DNA from: Rhodothermales bacterium
Lineage (GTDB): Bacteria > Bacteroidota > Rhodothermia > Rhodothermales > Bin80
Assembly (NCBI GenBank): GCA_958296045.1
Contig: CATQHT010000003.1
Span: forward strand, 2,119,246-2,183,245
DNA length: 64,000 nucleotides
Reading direction: 5' to 3'
The notes under the pieces are model-generated. The model was not told the DNA's origin. It worked only from the letters and a program-made list of their open reading frames with translations, and searched no databases. Positions 1 to 8,292 of the stretch are shown here, piece by piece. Both the position numbers and the translations under genes were made by a program. The stretch's first letter is position 1; the number at the start of each line of letters is the position of its first letter.

Positions 1-1
1 C

Positions 2-850
2 TGCCCCGTGCTGCTCTGCCCAGCGATGGACCACTATATGTACCTTAACGCTGCGGTCCGTGCTAACCTCGATCTGGTACAGGCGCGTGGCATCCATGTG
101 ATGGCCCCCGAGTGGGGTGCACTCGCCAGCGGCCTTACCGGAACGGGGCGGCTGCCTGAACCGGCAGACATCTTCCAGGAAGTCGTGCGCACCGTTCGCC
201 TTGGCCATTCGCTTAGGGGCAAGCGAGCACTGGTTACCGCTGGCCCCACCCGCGAACCCCTCGATGCGGTCCGTGTGCTTACCAACCGCTCCACCGGCAC
301 CATGGGCTACTGCCTCGCCGAAGCGCTGGCCGTGCGTGGCGCCGACGTGACGCTGGTTTCTGGCCCCACACAACTGAGCACGCCGCCTGGGGTGCAGCGC
401 ATTAACGTGGAAACAGCGGCTGAGATGCACGCGGCCGTGCTGGATGCCGCCGATCGCGACCTGGTCTTTATGGCCGCCGCAGTGGCCGACTTTGCGCCAC
501 TCGTGCGCGCTGACAACAAGATCAGCAAGCAAGAAGCCCCCGCTGACGTGCCGCTGCGTCCCACGACGGATATCCTTAAAGACCTGGGACAGCACAAACG
601 CTCAGGACAGCTCTTGGTAGGATTTGCGATGGAAACCGGCAACGGCCACGCCAACGCCCTCAGGAAGCTCAAGCAGAAAAACCTTGACTTTATCGTGCTC
701 AACTACGTGAATCAGGCAGGGGCCGGCTTTGGAACAGGCACCAACCAAGTCACACTGTTTGGCCGGGACGGCGCCCACAAGGCGCTGCCCGTCATGCCCA
801 AGCGCGCCGTAGCAGAAGAGCTTCTAAAGCTTATCCTGCGCCATTCTTAA
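2..850 (+). CDS. coaBC: CoaBC, 3' part (phosphopantothenoylcysteine decarboxylase / phosphopantothenate-cysteine ligase)
   Basis: Bifunctional coenzyme A synthesis enzyme, cut by the window start, so only about 282 C-terminal residues are visible. The reading frame is open from base 2. The end of the CoaC flavoprotein domain shows CPAMDHYMY, the equivalent of the PxMNxxMW substrate-binding motif with Asp for Asn; from memory Asp is common in Bacteroidota versions. The CoaB ligase domain follows with LVTAGPTREPLD, a TNRSTG nucleotide-binding turn and the AAVADF segment. It ends in TAA directly before two DnaA boxes. The family assignment is firm; the start lies outside the window. Confidence 0.95.
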   Translation, partial: CPVLLCPAMDHYMYLNAAVRANLDLVQARGIHVMAPEWGALASGLTGTGRLPEPADIFQEVVRTVRLGHSLRGKRALVTAGPTREPLDAVRVLTNRSTGTMGYCLAEALAVRGADVTLVSGPTQLSTPPGVQRINVETAAEMHAAVLDAADRDLVFMAAAVADFAPLVRADNKISKQEAPADVPLRPTTDILKDLGQHKRSGQLLVGFAMETGNGHANALRKLKQKNLDFIVLNYVNQAGAGFGTGTNQVTLFGRDGAHKALPVMPKRAVAEELLKLILRHS

Positions 851-853
851 CAC

Positions 854-874
854 TGTGGATAAGGGTGTGGATAA
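854..874. promoter_or_regulatory. Pair of perfect DnaA boxes
   Basis: TGTGGATAA occurs at 854-862 and again at 866-874, same orientation, 12 bp apart. Each is the exact reverse complement of the DnaA 9-mer TTATCCACA. They fill the short gap between coaBC and the uracil-DNA glycosylase gene. Binding by DnaA is inferred from the match only. Confidence 0.5.
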
Positions 875-966
875 ATGGCGCAAAAGACGTTCGCCACACA
901 TCTTGAAAAGCCGACGCGCGTACGGGTAACTTGCGTGCATCGTTTGTCCGTCAAATTCTTTACGCA

Positions 967-1662
967 ATGGTGGATGTTCTGGCCGAGCTGCGTGCTGGCC
1001 TAGCGCAAGAGATAGCCCTTCAAGGCCCCATCATACCCGGTGCCAGCTTTGTCGACCATATGCGGGCACGCGTACCGAAAGACTCTCCCTTGCACCAGTG
1101 CCACTCCCTTGATGAGGTGGCTGCCTTTGTCCGCAGCCATGTGCTGATTCCCATCGACAAGCATCGTACGCATGCCGTCCCGGGAGCCGGCAACCCGCAC
1201 GCGGACCTCGTCTTCGTTGGGGAAGCACCCGGAAAACAGGAAGACGAACAGGGACTGCCCTTTGTCGGGCCCGCTGGCAAACTGCTTACCAAAATCCTGA
1301 AAGCCATTGACCTGGATCGGGACGAAGTGTTTATCACCAACATCCTGAAGACGCGGCCGCCGGGCAACCGAAATCCAGAACCGGAAGAGATTGCCAAACA
1401 CCTACCCATACTCTACCAGCAGCTGTCGCTGATTCAGCCAAAGATCCTGTGCTGCCTCGGTAAGGTTGCGGGAAACGCGCTGCTGAAATGCACCGAGGCC
1501 CTGGGCACGATGCGGCAGCGAGAACACAACTTTTTTGGCATTTCGCTCATGGTCACGTATCACCCCTCAGCCCTGTTGCGTAACCCGCGGTGGAAACGAC
1601 CCACGTGGGAGGATGTAAAGGTGCTGCGCGACAGGAACCGTGCCCTTCAGGTTCTCGTGTAG
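967..1662 (+). CDS. Uracil-DNA glycosylase, family-4-like, without Fe-S cysteines
   Basis: Base-excision repair enzyme that removes uracil from DNA, 231 aa. The uracil-binding motif GEAPGKQEDEQG is near residues 84-95, followed by PFVGPAGKLL, then TRPPGNRNP and the C-terminal HPSALLRNP near residue 198. These place it in the family 4 / SPO1 polymerase-related group. Family 4 normally ligates a 4Fe-4S cluster with four Cys in a CxxC-like pair before RT, in KCRPP, and in a following C. Here the equivalents read HVLIPIDKHRT, KTRPP and IAKHL, so all four ligands are absent. I chose ATG 967; an in-frame TTG at 931 would add 12 residues. It lies between coaBC and dnaB. Confidence 0.88.
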   Translation: MVDVLAELRAGLAQEIALQGPIIPGASFVDHMRARVPKDSPLHQCHSLDEVAAFVRSHVLIPIDKHRTHAVPGAGNPHADLVFVGEAPGKQEDEQGLPFVGPAGKLLTKILKAIDLDRDEVFITNILKTRPPGNRNPEPEEIAKHLPILYQQLSLIQPKILCCLGKVAGNALLKCTEALGTMRQREHNFFGISLMVTYHPSALLRNPRWKRPTWEDVKVLRDRNRALQVLV

Positions 1663-1784
1663 GCGAGACACGCAGTCGCCTGTTCACAGCATTCACCTGA
1701 GCAAAAGCGCCTGGGCGCAGTAGCACCCTTCTTCACCTAGCTCCTGGCGGCGCCCCTGGGGCGAAACCGCAACCTGTCTGACAC

Positions 1785-3206
1785 TTGAGTAATAACGGAC
1801 GCATACCACCGCAGGCAGTGGATTTCGAGCGGGCCATCCTAGGCGCCATGCTCCTCGAACCAGATGCCGTCCAACTGGCTATCGAGCACCTGCAACCAGA
1901 GTATTTCTTCCAACCAAAGAACGCGCGCATCTTCGAGGCCATCTGCAGCCTGTTTGTTGAGGATGTGGGGATAGACCTCTTAACGGTGAAAGAGGCGCTG
2001 GAAAAACGCGGGCACCTGGATCGCGTCGGCGGCGTGTATTACCTGACAGAGCTGAGTGCTCAGGTTGCTTCGGCGGCCAACATCCAGCATCACGCTCGGA
2101 TCGTCAGCGAAAAGGCGCTGCTGCGCAGCCTCATTTCGACGATGAGCAAGCGGGTCACACAAGCCTACGACCCTCGGTCTGACGCCTTCGGCCTACTTGA
2201 TCAGGTCGAAACTGACATCTTCCAACTCTCCGAAGCACAGCAACGACGCTCCGCACAGCACATTCAAGTGTTGCTCGAGGAGACACTGGAAAACCTTAAG
2301 AAGATTCACGCCACTCCAAACAGAGGCGTCACGGGCGTGCCCAGCGGTTTTACGGACCTGGACCGACTCACGGGCGGCTGGCAGAGCTCCGACCTGATCA
2401 TTATCGCCGCACGCCCCTCGATGGGCAAGACGGCGCTTGCGCTGGCATGTGCGCGTAACGCCGCAAGACTAGACTACCTGCAAACACCGGTCGCCGTCTT
2501 TTCACTCGAGATGAGCTCAGAGCAGCTGACGCAACGTCTCCTGACCGCAGAAGCACGGGTCAACGCACAAGCAGCCCGCACAGGAAGGCTGCAAGACCGC
2601 GATTTCGCCACACTCTTACAGGCCGCCAGCACGCTGGAAAGAATGCCCATATTCCTGGATGACACCCCCGCGTTGGGAATCCTGGAGCTCAGGGCCAAAG
2701 CCCGACGACTCAAAGCAGACCACGACATTGGTCTCGTCGTGCTCGACTACTTGCAGCTGATGCATGGCACCGCAGCATCCAACCGCGAACAGGAGATCGC
2801 CCAGATCTCCCGTTCGCTAAAGTCCTTGGCCAAAGAGCTCAACATCCCCGTCGTTGCGCTAAGTCAGCTGAATCGAGGCGTAGAGTCCCGCGGCGGCAAT
2901 AAGCGACCGCAACTCTCCGACCTTAGAGAAAGCGGCTCCATTGAGCAGGACGCCGACGTGGTCCTGTTCATCTATCGCGCCGAACGCTACGGCATCATGG
3001 AAGACGAAGACCATAACCCCACCGAAGGGATCGCGGAAATCATTATCGGTAAACAGCGCAACGGTCCGACAGGAAGCGTAAAGCTGAAGTTTGTCAAAGA
3101 GTATGCCCGGTTTGAGAATCTTGAACTGTACCGGGAAGCTCCGTTTGAGGAAAGTTATGAGGAAACCGAGGCCGAAGCCGAAGCCGCATCGGATTCGCCC
3201 TTTTGA
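1785..3206 (+). CDS. dnaB: Replicative DNA helicase DnaB
   Basis: Hexameric 5'-3' helicase that unwinds DNA at the replication fork, 473 aa, the usual length. The N-terminal primase-binding domain begins PPQAVDFERAILGAMLL. The RecA-like domain has Walker A ARPSMGKTAL near residue 210, Walker B LVVLDYLQLM, and the SQLNRGVE and LRESGSIEQDADVV motifs. The start is TTG 1785, because a stop codon lies two codons upstream in frame. The C-terminal tail is acidic (EETEAEAEAASDS). No intein is present. Confidence 0.96.
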   Translation: MSNNGRIPPQAVDFERAILGAMLLEPDAVQLAIEHLQPEYFFQPKNARIFEAICSLFVEDVGIDLLTVKEALEKRGHLDRVGGVYYLTELSAQVASAANIQHHARIVSEKALLRSLISTMSKRVTQAYDPRSDAFGLLDQVETDIFQLSEAQQRRSAQHIQVLLEETLENLKKIHATPNRGVTGVPSGFTDLDRLTGGWQSSDLIIIAARPSMGKTALALACARNAARLDYLQTPVAVFSLEMSSEQLTQRLLTAEARVNAQAARTGRLQDRDFATLLQAASTLERMPIFLDDTPALGILELRAKARRLKADHDIGLVVLDYLQLMHGTAASNREQEIAQISRSLKSLAKELNIPVVALSQLNRGVESRGGNKRPQLSDLRESGSIEQDADVVLFIYRAERYGIMEDEDHNPTEGIAEIIIGKQRNGPTGSVKLKFVKEYARFENLELYREAPFEESYEETEAEAEAASDSPF

Positions 3207-3242
3207 GTAGCCGAAGGGCCCGAGCCGAGGCAAGGATAGGGG

Positions 3243-3313
3243 AGGTGACGGACGGATTCGAACCGTCGTACGAGGCTTTGCAGGCCTCTGCCTAACCACT
3301 CGGCCACGTCACC
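3243..3313 (-). tRNA. tRNA-Cys (GCA)
   Basis: A full cloverleaf reads on the minus strand: acceptor GGTGACG pairs with CGTCACC, discriminator U73 as expected for Cys, anticodon stem GAGGC/GCCTC around loop CTGCAAA (anticodon GCA), T arm GACGG/CCGTC with TTCGAAT. It is the last of three tRNAs downstream of the rpmB-rpmG-DUF4295 genes on the same strand. Confidence 0.93.
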
Positions 3314-3321
3314 TAGTGCTG

Positions 3322-3606
3322 CACGCCCGGCAGGACTCGAACCTGCAACCTGCGGATTCAGGTTCGTGCCGGTTTCCCGGCTCCCTGGACTATCCCTTCA
3401 CCATCTCCGCGTACGAAGGAAGGTGGTGGCCGTCTAGTCTCTACACCTTCCTCGGCAGTGCCGGGGCTTGGCTCGGGATTGCCATAGGATACCACCCGGT
3501 ATCCCGTAGGTTTCCCCGACTTTGACCACTTACACGCACAGGGTTTCCCCCATGCGGCCCACGTGTCGCAGAAGTCCGCTGCTCTATCCGGTTGAGCTAC
3601 GGGCGC
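3322..3606 (-). tRNA. tRNA-Arg (UCU) interrupted by a group I intron
   Basis: Two exons on the minus strand build one tRNA. Exon 1 is 3606-3570 (acceptor GCGCCCG, D arm GCTC/GAGC, anticodon stem GCGGA, C32 U33 and anticodon UCU). Exon 2 is 3358-3322 (A37 A38, stem TCCGC, T arm, acceptor CGGGCGU, discriminator G). The split lies directly after U36. Joining the exons gives a normal 74-nt tRNA; without the join no anticodon arm can form. Confidence 0.88.
3359..3569 (-). ncRNA. Group I self-splicing intron in tRNA-Arg(UCU)
   Basis: The 211-nt insert between the tRNA exons has the group I marks. The upstream exon ends in U and the intron ends in G (position 3359). The core has GGCAATCCCGAGCCAAGC (plus-strand 3466-3483), closely resembling the P4-P6/Q segment of cyanobacterial and plastid tRNA-Leu introns, followed by GTAGAGACTAGACGG (3430-3444), the P7/P3' segment. 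There is no room for a homing endonuclease. The subgroup (IC3-like) is inferred from these core segments. Confidence 0.82.
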
Positions 3607-3630
3607 ATCAAGAATAAAGAGAACCACCTG

Positions 3631-3704
3631 TCGGGGCGGCCGGATTTGAACCGACGGCCCCTGCGTCCCAAACGCAGTGCTCTACCGGACTGAGCTACGC
3701 CCCG
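3631..3704 (-). tRNA. tRNA-Pro (UGG)
   Basis: The minus-strand cloverleaf has acceptor CGGGGCG/CGCCCCG with discriminator A, anticodon stem CTGCG/CGCAG around TTTGGGA (anticodon UGG), and T loop TTCAAAT. It lies 24 nt upstream of tRNA-Arg and 7 nt after the DUF4295 stop codon, so it is probably co-transcribed with the ribosomal protein genes. Confidence 0.94.
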
Positions 3705-3711
3705 ATGGCTG

Positions 3712-3888
3712 TCAGCGGGCGGCCCGGATGGCCTCCAACTCACCGTCAAGCTCGCTCGCTGGTACCATCCTTTCCCGGTAGCGATACTGACCATTGGGCT
3801 TCTTTTCGGCCACCACCAGCTTGGCCATCACCCTTATGGTCCGCTTACGCTTACGGACCTTGTCGCCAAATGACTGCTTCTTTGCCAT
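3712..3888 (-). CDS. DUF4295 family small basic protein
   Basis: 58 aa, beginning MAKKQSFGDKVRKRKRTIRV, with an internal KPNGQYRYRERMVP and a terminal ELEAIRAAR. The length, basic N-terminus and position directly after rpmB and rpmG match DUF4295, a Bacteroidota-specific family. From memory, this family was reported as an extra ribosomal protein (bL38) in Flavobacterium ribosomes; I cannot check that here. It supports the taxonomic reading of the window. The gap to rpmG is 3 nt. Confidence 0.85.
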   Translation of the reverse strand: MAKKQSFGDKVRKRKRTIRVMAKLVVAEKKPNGQYRYRERMVPASELDGELEAIRAAR

Positions 3889-3891
3889 AAT

Positions 3892-4065
3892 CTACCGGGT
3901 TTCGCGGTGAAGCGTGTGTCTGCGCAACCTGGCATTGTATTTCTTGAGCTCCAGGCGCGCAGGCGAGTTGCGCCGGTTCTTCGTTGTCGAATACCGGCTG
4001 GTGCCCGGCGCCTCGGTGCACTCCAGGATCACCTGCATCCGTACGTCTTTACCTTTACGGGCCAT
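3892..4065 (-). CDS. rpmG: 50S ribosomal protein L33
   Basis: 57 aa: [20 protein letters not shown], then [22 protein letters not shown]. Structural protein of the large ribosomal subunit. It has only one of the zinc-ligand cysteines (ECTE) and lacks the C-terminal CxxC pair, so it is the zinc-free type. It sits between rpmB and the DUF4295 gene on the minus strand, 18 nt after rpmB. Confidence 0.93.
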   Translation of the reverse strand: MARKGKDVRMQVILECTEAPGTSRYSTTKNRRNSPARLELKKYNARLRRHTLHRETR

Positions 4066-4083
4066 AGCCTACCTGCTCCTAAT

Positions 4084-4320
4084 CTAAATTTTGACCCCGC
4101 GCCTGCGGGCATCCTGCAACACCGCCGCCACACCCTTGCGGTTGATGGTCTTGATCGTCTTAGCCGATACACGCAACGTTATCCAGCGGTCCTCTTCGGG
4201 GATGTAAAAGCGCTTGCGCTGCAGGTTTACCCCGAAACGGCGTCTCGTCTTGTTGTGGGCGTGCGAGACGTTGTTGCCCGACATAGGGCCCTTTCCCGTA
4301 AGCTGATCTTTGCGCGCCAT
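4084..4320 (-). CDS. rpmB: 50S ribosomal protein L28
   Basis: 78 aa: MARKDQLTGKGPMSGNNVSHAHNKT at the start, RRRFGVNLQRKRF, then a C-terminal KTINRKGVAAVLQDARRRG. Large-subunit structural protein. I start at the ATG at 4320, where L28 homology begins, not at an in-frame upstream start. First gene of rpmB-rpmG-DUF4295. Confidence 0.94.
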   Translation of the reverse strand: MARKDQLTGKGPMSGNNVSHAHNKTRRRFGVNLQRKRFYIPEEDRWITLRVSAKTIKTINRKGVAAVLQDARRRGVKI

Positions 4321-4412
4321 CGCCTTGACTGGTTGCTGCAGGTGCCTCCCCCCACTTAAGGGGCAGTCCAGTTGTACAGGCACGAAAAGCGCCGGTTCCG
4401 CAGAAATCGAAT

Positions 4413-5657
4413 CTACCGGTGAGCCTGAACGGCACGCGCTGGCTCCAGGCGGGCAGCACGCAGCGCAGGATACAGCGCAGCCAACAGGCAGAGTCCAAAA
4501 GATACGCCGCCAATGGCCACTAGGTCCAGCGCCTGAACCGACACCGGATAGGCATTAATAACAAAGGACTCCGCTCCTAGGAGAGGTACCAGCGCAAAGG
4601 TGTGCTGGACATACACCAGCGCGAGACCCGCCGCGAAACCAATGCCCGCACCCAACGCGCCGATCAGCGCGCCCTCTAACAAGAAGATGCGGCGGATATC
4701 CGCCCGCGCAGCGCCCATAGCACGCAGCACACCGATGTCTCGACGTTTCTCTATCACTACCATGGAGAGCGATCCCACGATGTTGAAGGCAGCCACCAGC
4801 GTGATAAGGATCAGCACGATGGAAGCGCCCCACTTCTCCAGGCGCATCACATCATATAACGACTGCTGCAGATCGTACCAGGTCTGTACCTCATAGCGGC
4901 CGGGGTCTAGGGTCGCCTCCAACACACGCCCGGTAGTAACCGCGTGGTCCAGGTCATCTAGGCGCAGCTCTATGCCCGTTATCGCATCGCGCATCTGAAA
5001 CAGGCGCTGTGCACTGGTGAGCCCTACAAACACATGCGTGTTATCATAGGAGGGCTCCAGCATGAAGTGCGCGCGCACCTCAAAGCGCTCCACCTGGGGT
5101 GGCGCAAAAAGGCGGGTGAAAGACTGGGCGATGCCAGCCGCTGAATACAGAGCGATATGGCTACCCGCCCGTGCGCCGGTGCGCGGCATCAGGCCTAGGC
5201 GTTCTCCAAGACCCAGACCGATGGCAATACCCTGATCCTCCAAGTCGAAGGAGCCGCGTACCGGCTGCATACGCCCATACGTTGCCGGATCCACCCCGCG
5301 CACAATAACGACGCGGTTGGTTTCCTGGGATCCTTCATGAAGCAGGAGCGCCTTGCCTTCCACGTAGGCCGCCGCCTCTTCCACATGGGGCATAGCAAGC
5401 GCCTGCGCAGACAATGCCGGGACACTCGCGGCGTCTATGCCATCGCCCGCCGCGCTGACGATGCGTACATGAGGATCCAAGGACACCATCAGGCCACGCA
5501 CGACGTCATAAAAGCCGTTCATGACCGAAAGCACTACAATCAGGGACGCCACGCCGAGCGCAACGCCCGCGATAGACACACTGGTTAGCACAGAAATCAG
5601 CGTGACCTGCCGGCGGCTGGCCAGATAGCGCCTTGCAACAAGCACGCGATAGGCCAC
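4413..5657 (-). CDS. LolC/LolE-family ABC transporter permease
   Basis: Inner-membrane permease of the lipoprotein-releasing (FtsX/MacB-like) family, 414 aa. An N-terminal transmembrane segment (about 20-50, ending VVLSVMNGF) is followed by a periplasmic MacB-type domain (about 50-260). Three C-terminal segments make the FtsX domain, with the typical DIGVLRAMGA loop after VVIEKRR. The family works with a LolD-type ATPase to extract lipoproteins toward the outer membrane; no ATPase gene is nearby. The gene begins 2 nt after the stop of the secreted-protein gene upstream, so the two form an operon. LolC versus LolE cannot be decided. Confidence 0.86.
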   Translation of the reverse strand: MAYRVLVARRYLASRRQVTLISVLTSVSIAGVALGVASLIVVLSVMNGFYDVVRGLMVSLDPHVRIVSAAGDGIDAASVPALSAQALAMPHVEEAAAYVEGKALLLHEGSQETNRVVIVRGVDPATYGRMQPVRGSFDLEDQGIAIGLGLGERLGLMPRTGARAGSHIALYSAAGIAQSFTRLFAPPQVERFEVRAHFMLEPSYDNTHVFVGLTSAQRLFQMRDAITGIELRLDDLDHAVTTGRVLEATLDPGRYEVQTWYDLQQSLYDVMRLEKWGASIVLILITLVAAFNIVGSLSMVVIEKRRDIGVLRAMGAARADIRRIFLLEGALIGALGAGIGFAAGLALVYVQHTFALVPLLGAESFVINAYPVSVQALDLVAIGGVSFGLCLLAALYPALRAARLEPARAVQAHR

Positions 5658-5659
5658 GC

Positions 5660-6502
5660 CTAGCGCTGCTGCTGTGCCTCAGCGTCAGTCGACGACGCCT
5701 CTGGGCGCGGAACCAGCACGGGCTCAGCGCTCAACATCGCATCGGTGCTCACCATGCGCGGCAGCCCGATGCGCACGGTCTCGATGACATACGGATTCTG
5801 CTCTGCTCGCTTCCGCGTGGCCATCAAGAGAGATCCGTCGATGGTGAACAGCTCTTCGTAGTCCTGCCAAACCCAGGTGCGGATTTCCCCGCTTGGAAGC
5901 CGGTAGGCACTGCGCGTCAGACGTCCGCTTGTGCGATCCGCATAGACGACGAAACTGGTGGTGGGTAACCCTTCCCAGTGGGGCAAAACAAATTGGATGG
6001 CATCCTCCGATTCCCCAGAAGAGTCGGGCAGGTAGCTGCGTGTGGCTCCCGGGTCAAACAGCATAAACGGCAGCGCGACAAAGAACAGGTCGTGAAAATA
6101 CCGGCTCCGCACCCGTTTCATGATGAGCTCCGCGTCCTTCTGAATCAGCTTTGAACCGTTCCAGTACACGGATGCTTCAAACGTATCGGTATAGAACACC
6201 GCTACGTACGGCTCATTGGCTGGCCCTGGCATCTCAATGCGGTAGATGCCGAGCTTCTTGTCCCACAGGTGCTGCACGGCGTATTCGAGCTCGCGCCCGT
6301 GGTACATCTTGAACGTGAAGCGCAGAAAAGGCGCTTCATCCCATATGGCCTGCCCGCCGGCAGCCTCAGCGATACGTGCGGCCACGGAGTCTGCCTTCGG
6401 GTCCGTGTGGTGGCTCTGGGCCTTTGCAGACCACGGCAAGAACCACAGGATACAACCCAAGATGCCGTAACAAAAATTTGTAGCGCTCAGATGTCGAAGC
6501 AT
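5660..6502 (-). CDS. Secreted protein, possibly LolA/LolB-like fold
   Basis: 280 aa. The N-terminal signal peptide (about 1-28) ends WFLPWSAKAQ. The mature part starts with a helix (DSVAARIAEAAGGQAIWDEA) and continues as beta-rich sequence such as FTFKMYHGRELEYAVQHLWD, the pattern of outer-membrane lipoprotein-sorting-like proteins (LolA/LolB/DUF6503-type). This resemblance is by pattern only. It is 2 nt upstream of a LolC/E-like permease, which fits a role in lipoprotein handling but does not prove it. There is no lipobox Cys, so it is probably periplasmic. Confidence 0.6.
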   Translation of the reverse strand: MLRHLSATNFCYGILGCILWFLPWSAKAQSHHTDPKADSVAARIAEAAGGQAIWDEAPFLRFTFKMYHGRELEYAVQHLWDKKLGIYRIEMPGPANEPYVAVFYTDTFEASVYWNGSKLIQKDAELIMKRVRSRYFHDLFFVALPFMLFDPGATRSYLPDSSGESEDAIQFVLPHWEGLPTTSFVVYADRTSGRLTRSAYRLPSGEIRTWVWQDYEELFTIDGSLLMATRKRAEQNPYVIETVRIGLPRMVSTDAMLSAEPVLVPRPEASSTDAEAQQQR

Positions 6503-6533
6503 AGCTTTATTTGTTGTCCGCCTGCGCCGCGTT

Positions 6534-7631
6534 TTACACGTTGAACCGAAAGTGGATCACATCACCGTCCTGCACCGAATAGTCTTTGCCTTCTAGGCGC
6601 ATAGCGCCTGCGCTCCAGATCGCAGCGTCAGATCCATAACGGATATACGACTCCACGCTGGTAACTTCTGCGCAAATGAAGCCGCGCTCAAAGTCGGTAT
6701 GAATGCGGCCAGCGGCGCTAGGCGCCCGGGTGCCGCGCTGCACCGTCCAGGCCCGCGTCTCTTTTGGTCCGCGGGTAAAGAACGTGATCAGTTCCAAGAG
6801 GTTGTATGCGGCCTGCACCAAGCGTTCCAGGCCCGGACGGGCGAGGCCTGCAACCTGTAAGAATTCCATCCGCTCGTCAGACTCAAGTTCGAGCAGCTGC
6901 GACTCGAATTCGGCGCTAACCACGACGCAGGGCGCCCCTTCTTGGGCCGCCACGCGCTGTACAACGTCCACCATGGGACCGCCATGCGGAAGGGTCTCCT
7001 CGGCCACGTTCGCGGCGTACAGCACAGGCCGGCTGGAAAGAAGCTGAAGGCGACGAATCCATGCGTGCTCCTGATCAGTCTTTGCGTCCCAATCGCGTGC
7101 CAGCCGCCCGGTACCCAGATGCGTGGCTAACGACGCATAGAATGATGCTTGTTCGCGCAGTACTTTGGCGCCGCTCTTCGCGCTGCGGGCGGCTTTTTCT
7201 GCAGCGCGCTGTGCGGTGTCGTAATCCTTAAGGAGCAGCTCTGTCTGCACGATTCCGATGTCCCGCTGTGGATAGACCTGGCCTTCGACGTGCGCGACAT
7301 TTTCGTCCTCAAAGCAGCGCACAACATGCACGATCGCGTCCACCTGGCGTATCTGGCCCAGAAAAGCGTTACCGAGGCCTTCTCCACGCGAAGCACCTTT
7401 CACCAGCCCGGCGATATCCACGAAGTTCACCGTGGCTGGAACCATCTTTGGCGATCCGGTGCGGGCCCAGAGGCGCTTCAGGCGGTCATCCGGCACGGGC
7501 ACCATGCCCCGATTCGGTTCAATGGTGCAGAACGGATAGTTCGCAACAGCGGCCTGTGCGCCCGACAGCGCGTTGAACAATGTTGATTTCCCTACGTTCG
7601 GGAGGCCTACAATGCCGCATGACAATGCCAT
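6534..7631 (-). CDS. ychF: Redox-regulated ATPase/GTPase YchF
   Basis: OBG-like P-loop protein that associates with ribosomes, 365 aa, full length. G1 is GLPNVGKSTLFNALSG (residues 8-23), G3 is DIAGLVKGASRGEGLGNAFL, and the G4 position reads AANVAEE rather than NKxD, as is usual for the ATP-preferring YchF/OLA1 group. A coiled-coil-forming helical insert lies at about 130-200. The TGS domain is at the C-terminus, ending SVQDGDVIHFRFNV. It lies 31 nt upstream of the secreted-protein/LolC-E pair. Confidence 0.96.
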   Translation of the reverse strand: MALSCGIVGLPNVGKSTLFNALSGAQAAVANYPFCTIEPNRGMVPVPDDRLKRLWARTGSPKMVPATVNFVDIAGLVKGASRGEGLGNAFLGQIRQVDAIVHVVRCFEDENVAHVEGQVYPQRDIGIVQTELLLKDYDTAQRAAEKAARSAKSGAKVLREQASFYASLATHLGTGRLARDWDAKTDQEHAWIRRLQLLSSRPVLYAANVAEETLPHGGPMVDVVQRVAAQEGAPCVVVSAEFESQLLELESDERMEFLQVAGLARPGLERLVQAAYNLLELITFFTRGPKETRAWTVQRGTRAPSAAGRIHTDFERGFICAEVTSVESYIRYGSDAAIWSAGAMRLEGKDYSVQDGDVIHFRFNV

Positions 7632-7794
7632 CAGCCGATAGTGGGGTATCTGAGCTGCTTACGTCTCGCGCAGCACCGGAAGGGACGACAAGGCTAACGC
7701 ATAGTCAACGAAGCACAGGCCGCAGCGTTCGGCACCAGCGCCCCGTGCAGGCAGGCCTTGTTGCCACAGGTAGGGGCAAGACACGAGCCTTCGA

Positions 7795-8292
7795 GTGATT
7801 ATTAACATCGGCCAATCCAGGCAGGGGATCAATGTCTCGCTCCTTTGTGCGCTCTTGTGGCCGTTAGCTGCGCACGGGCAGGTGCAGGCAGGCCTGGCTG
7901 GATGGCCCGGCCTCGGAGCCCAGGTCAGCTACATCAATCTGCATTCGATGTACACTCTGGAGGCGGGCGTACAGTTAGACTATGACGCTTTCGCCTCGCG
8001 CCGGGCGCTTTATGTAGGCGGCTTTGTGGGCGCTGCGATCCTACCACTAAGCATCTGGCGCACCATCGGCCAAGCGGACTACGGCTATGACCTGGATCTC
8101 GGCGTACGTTTTGGTCCAAGTCTGGTGTTCGTGGAGCAGCCCACGCGTGCGGACAAAAACCAGCAGTTCAGCCTGTTTATTGACCCGTATCTTCGTTACA
8201 GAAAGCGTGTTGGGCAGGCTAGGCGCACTATTTACGTCGAAGTAGGCCCTGTGCGGCCCGTTTTCCGCGTCGGGTTCTGGCTTGGCGTCTAA
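7795..8292 (+). CDS. Small secreted, probably outer-membrane, protein of unknown function
   Basis: 165 aa from a GTG start. A hydrophobic signal peptide (about 13-30) ends LAAHGQ. The rest alternates polar and hydrophobic residues with glycine and aromatic ends (VSYINLHSMYTLEAGVQLDY, YGYDLDLGVRFGPSLV, final VFRVGFWLGV), which looks like a small beta-barrel. I do not recognise a family. Its last 65 nt overlap the 3' end of the convergent phosphatase gene. Confidence 0.55.
   Translation: MIINIGQSRQGINVSLLCALLWPLAAHGQVQAGLAGWPGLGAQVSYINLHSMYTLEAGVQLDYDAFASRRALYVGGFVGAAILPLSIWRTIGQADYGYDLDLGVRFGPSLVFVEQPTRADKNQQFSLFIDPYLRYRKRVGQARRTIYVEVGPVRPVFRVGFWLGV

Noticed and set aside
1000-1409. Long minus-strand open frames opposite the uracil-DNA glycosylase gene
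   Set aside because: They are shadows in GC-rich coding sequence and show no family features.
7632-7794. Possible small gene between ychF and the secreted-protein gene
   Set aside because: Only short unconvincing frames; probably promoter region for the two divergent genes.
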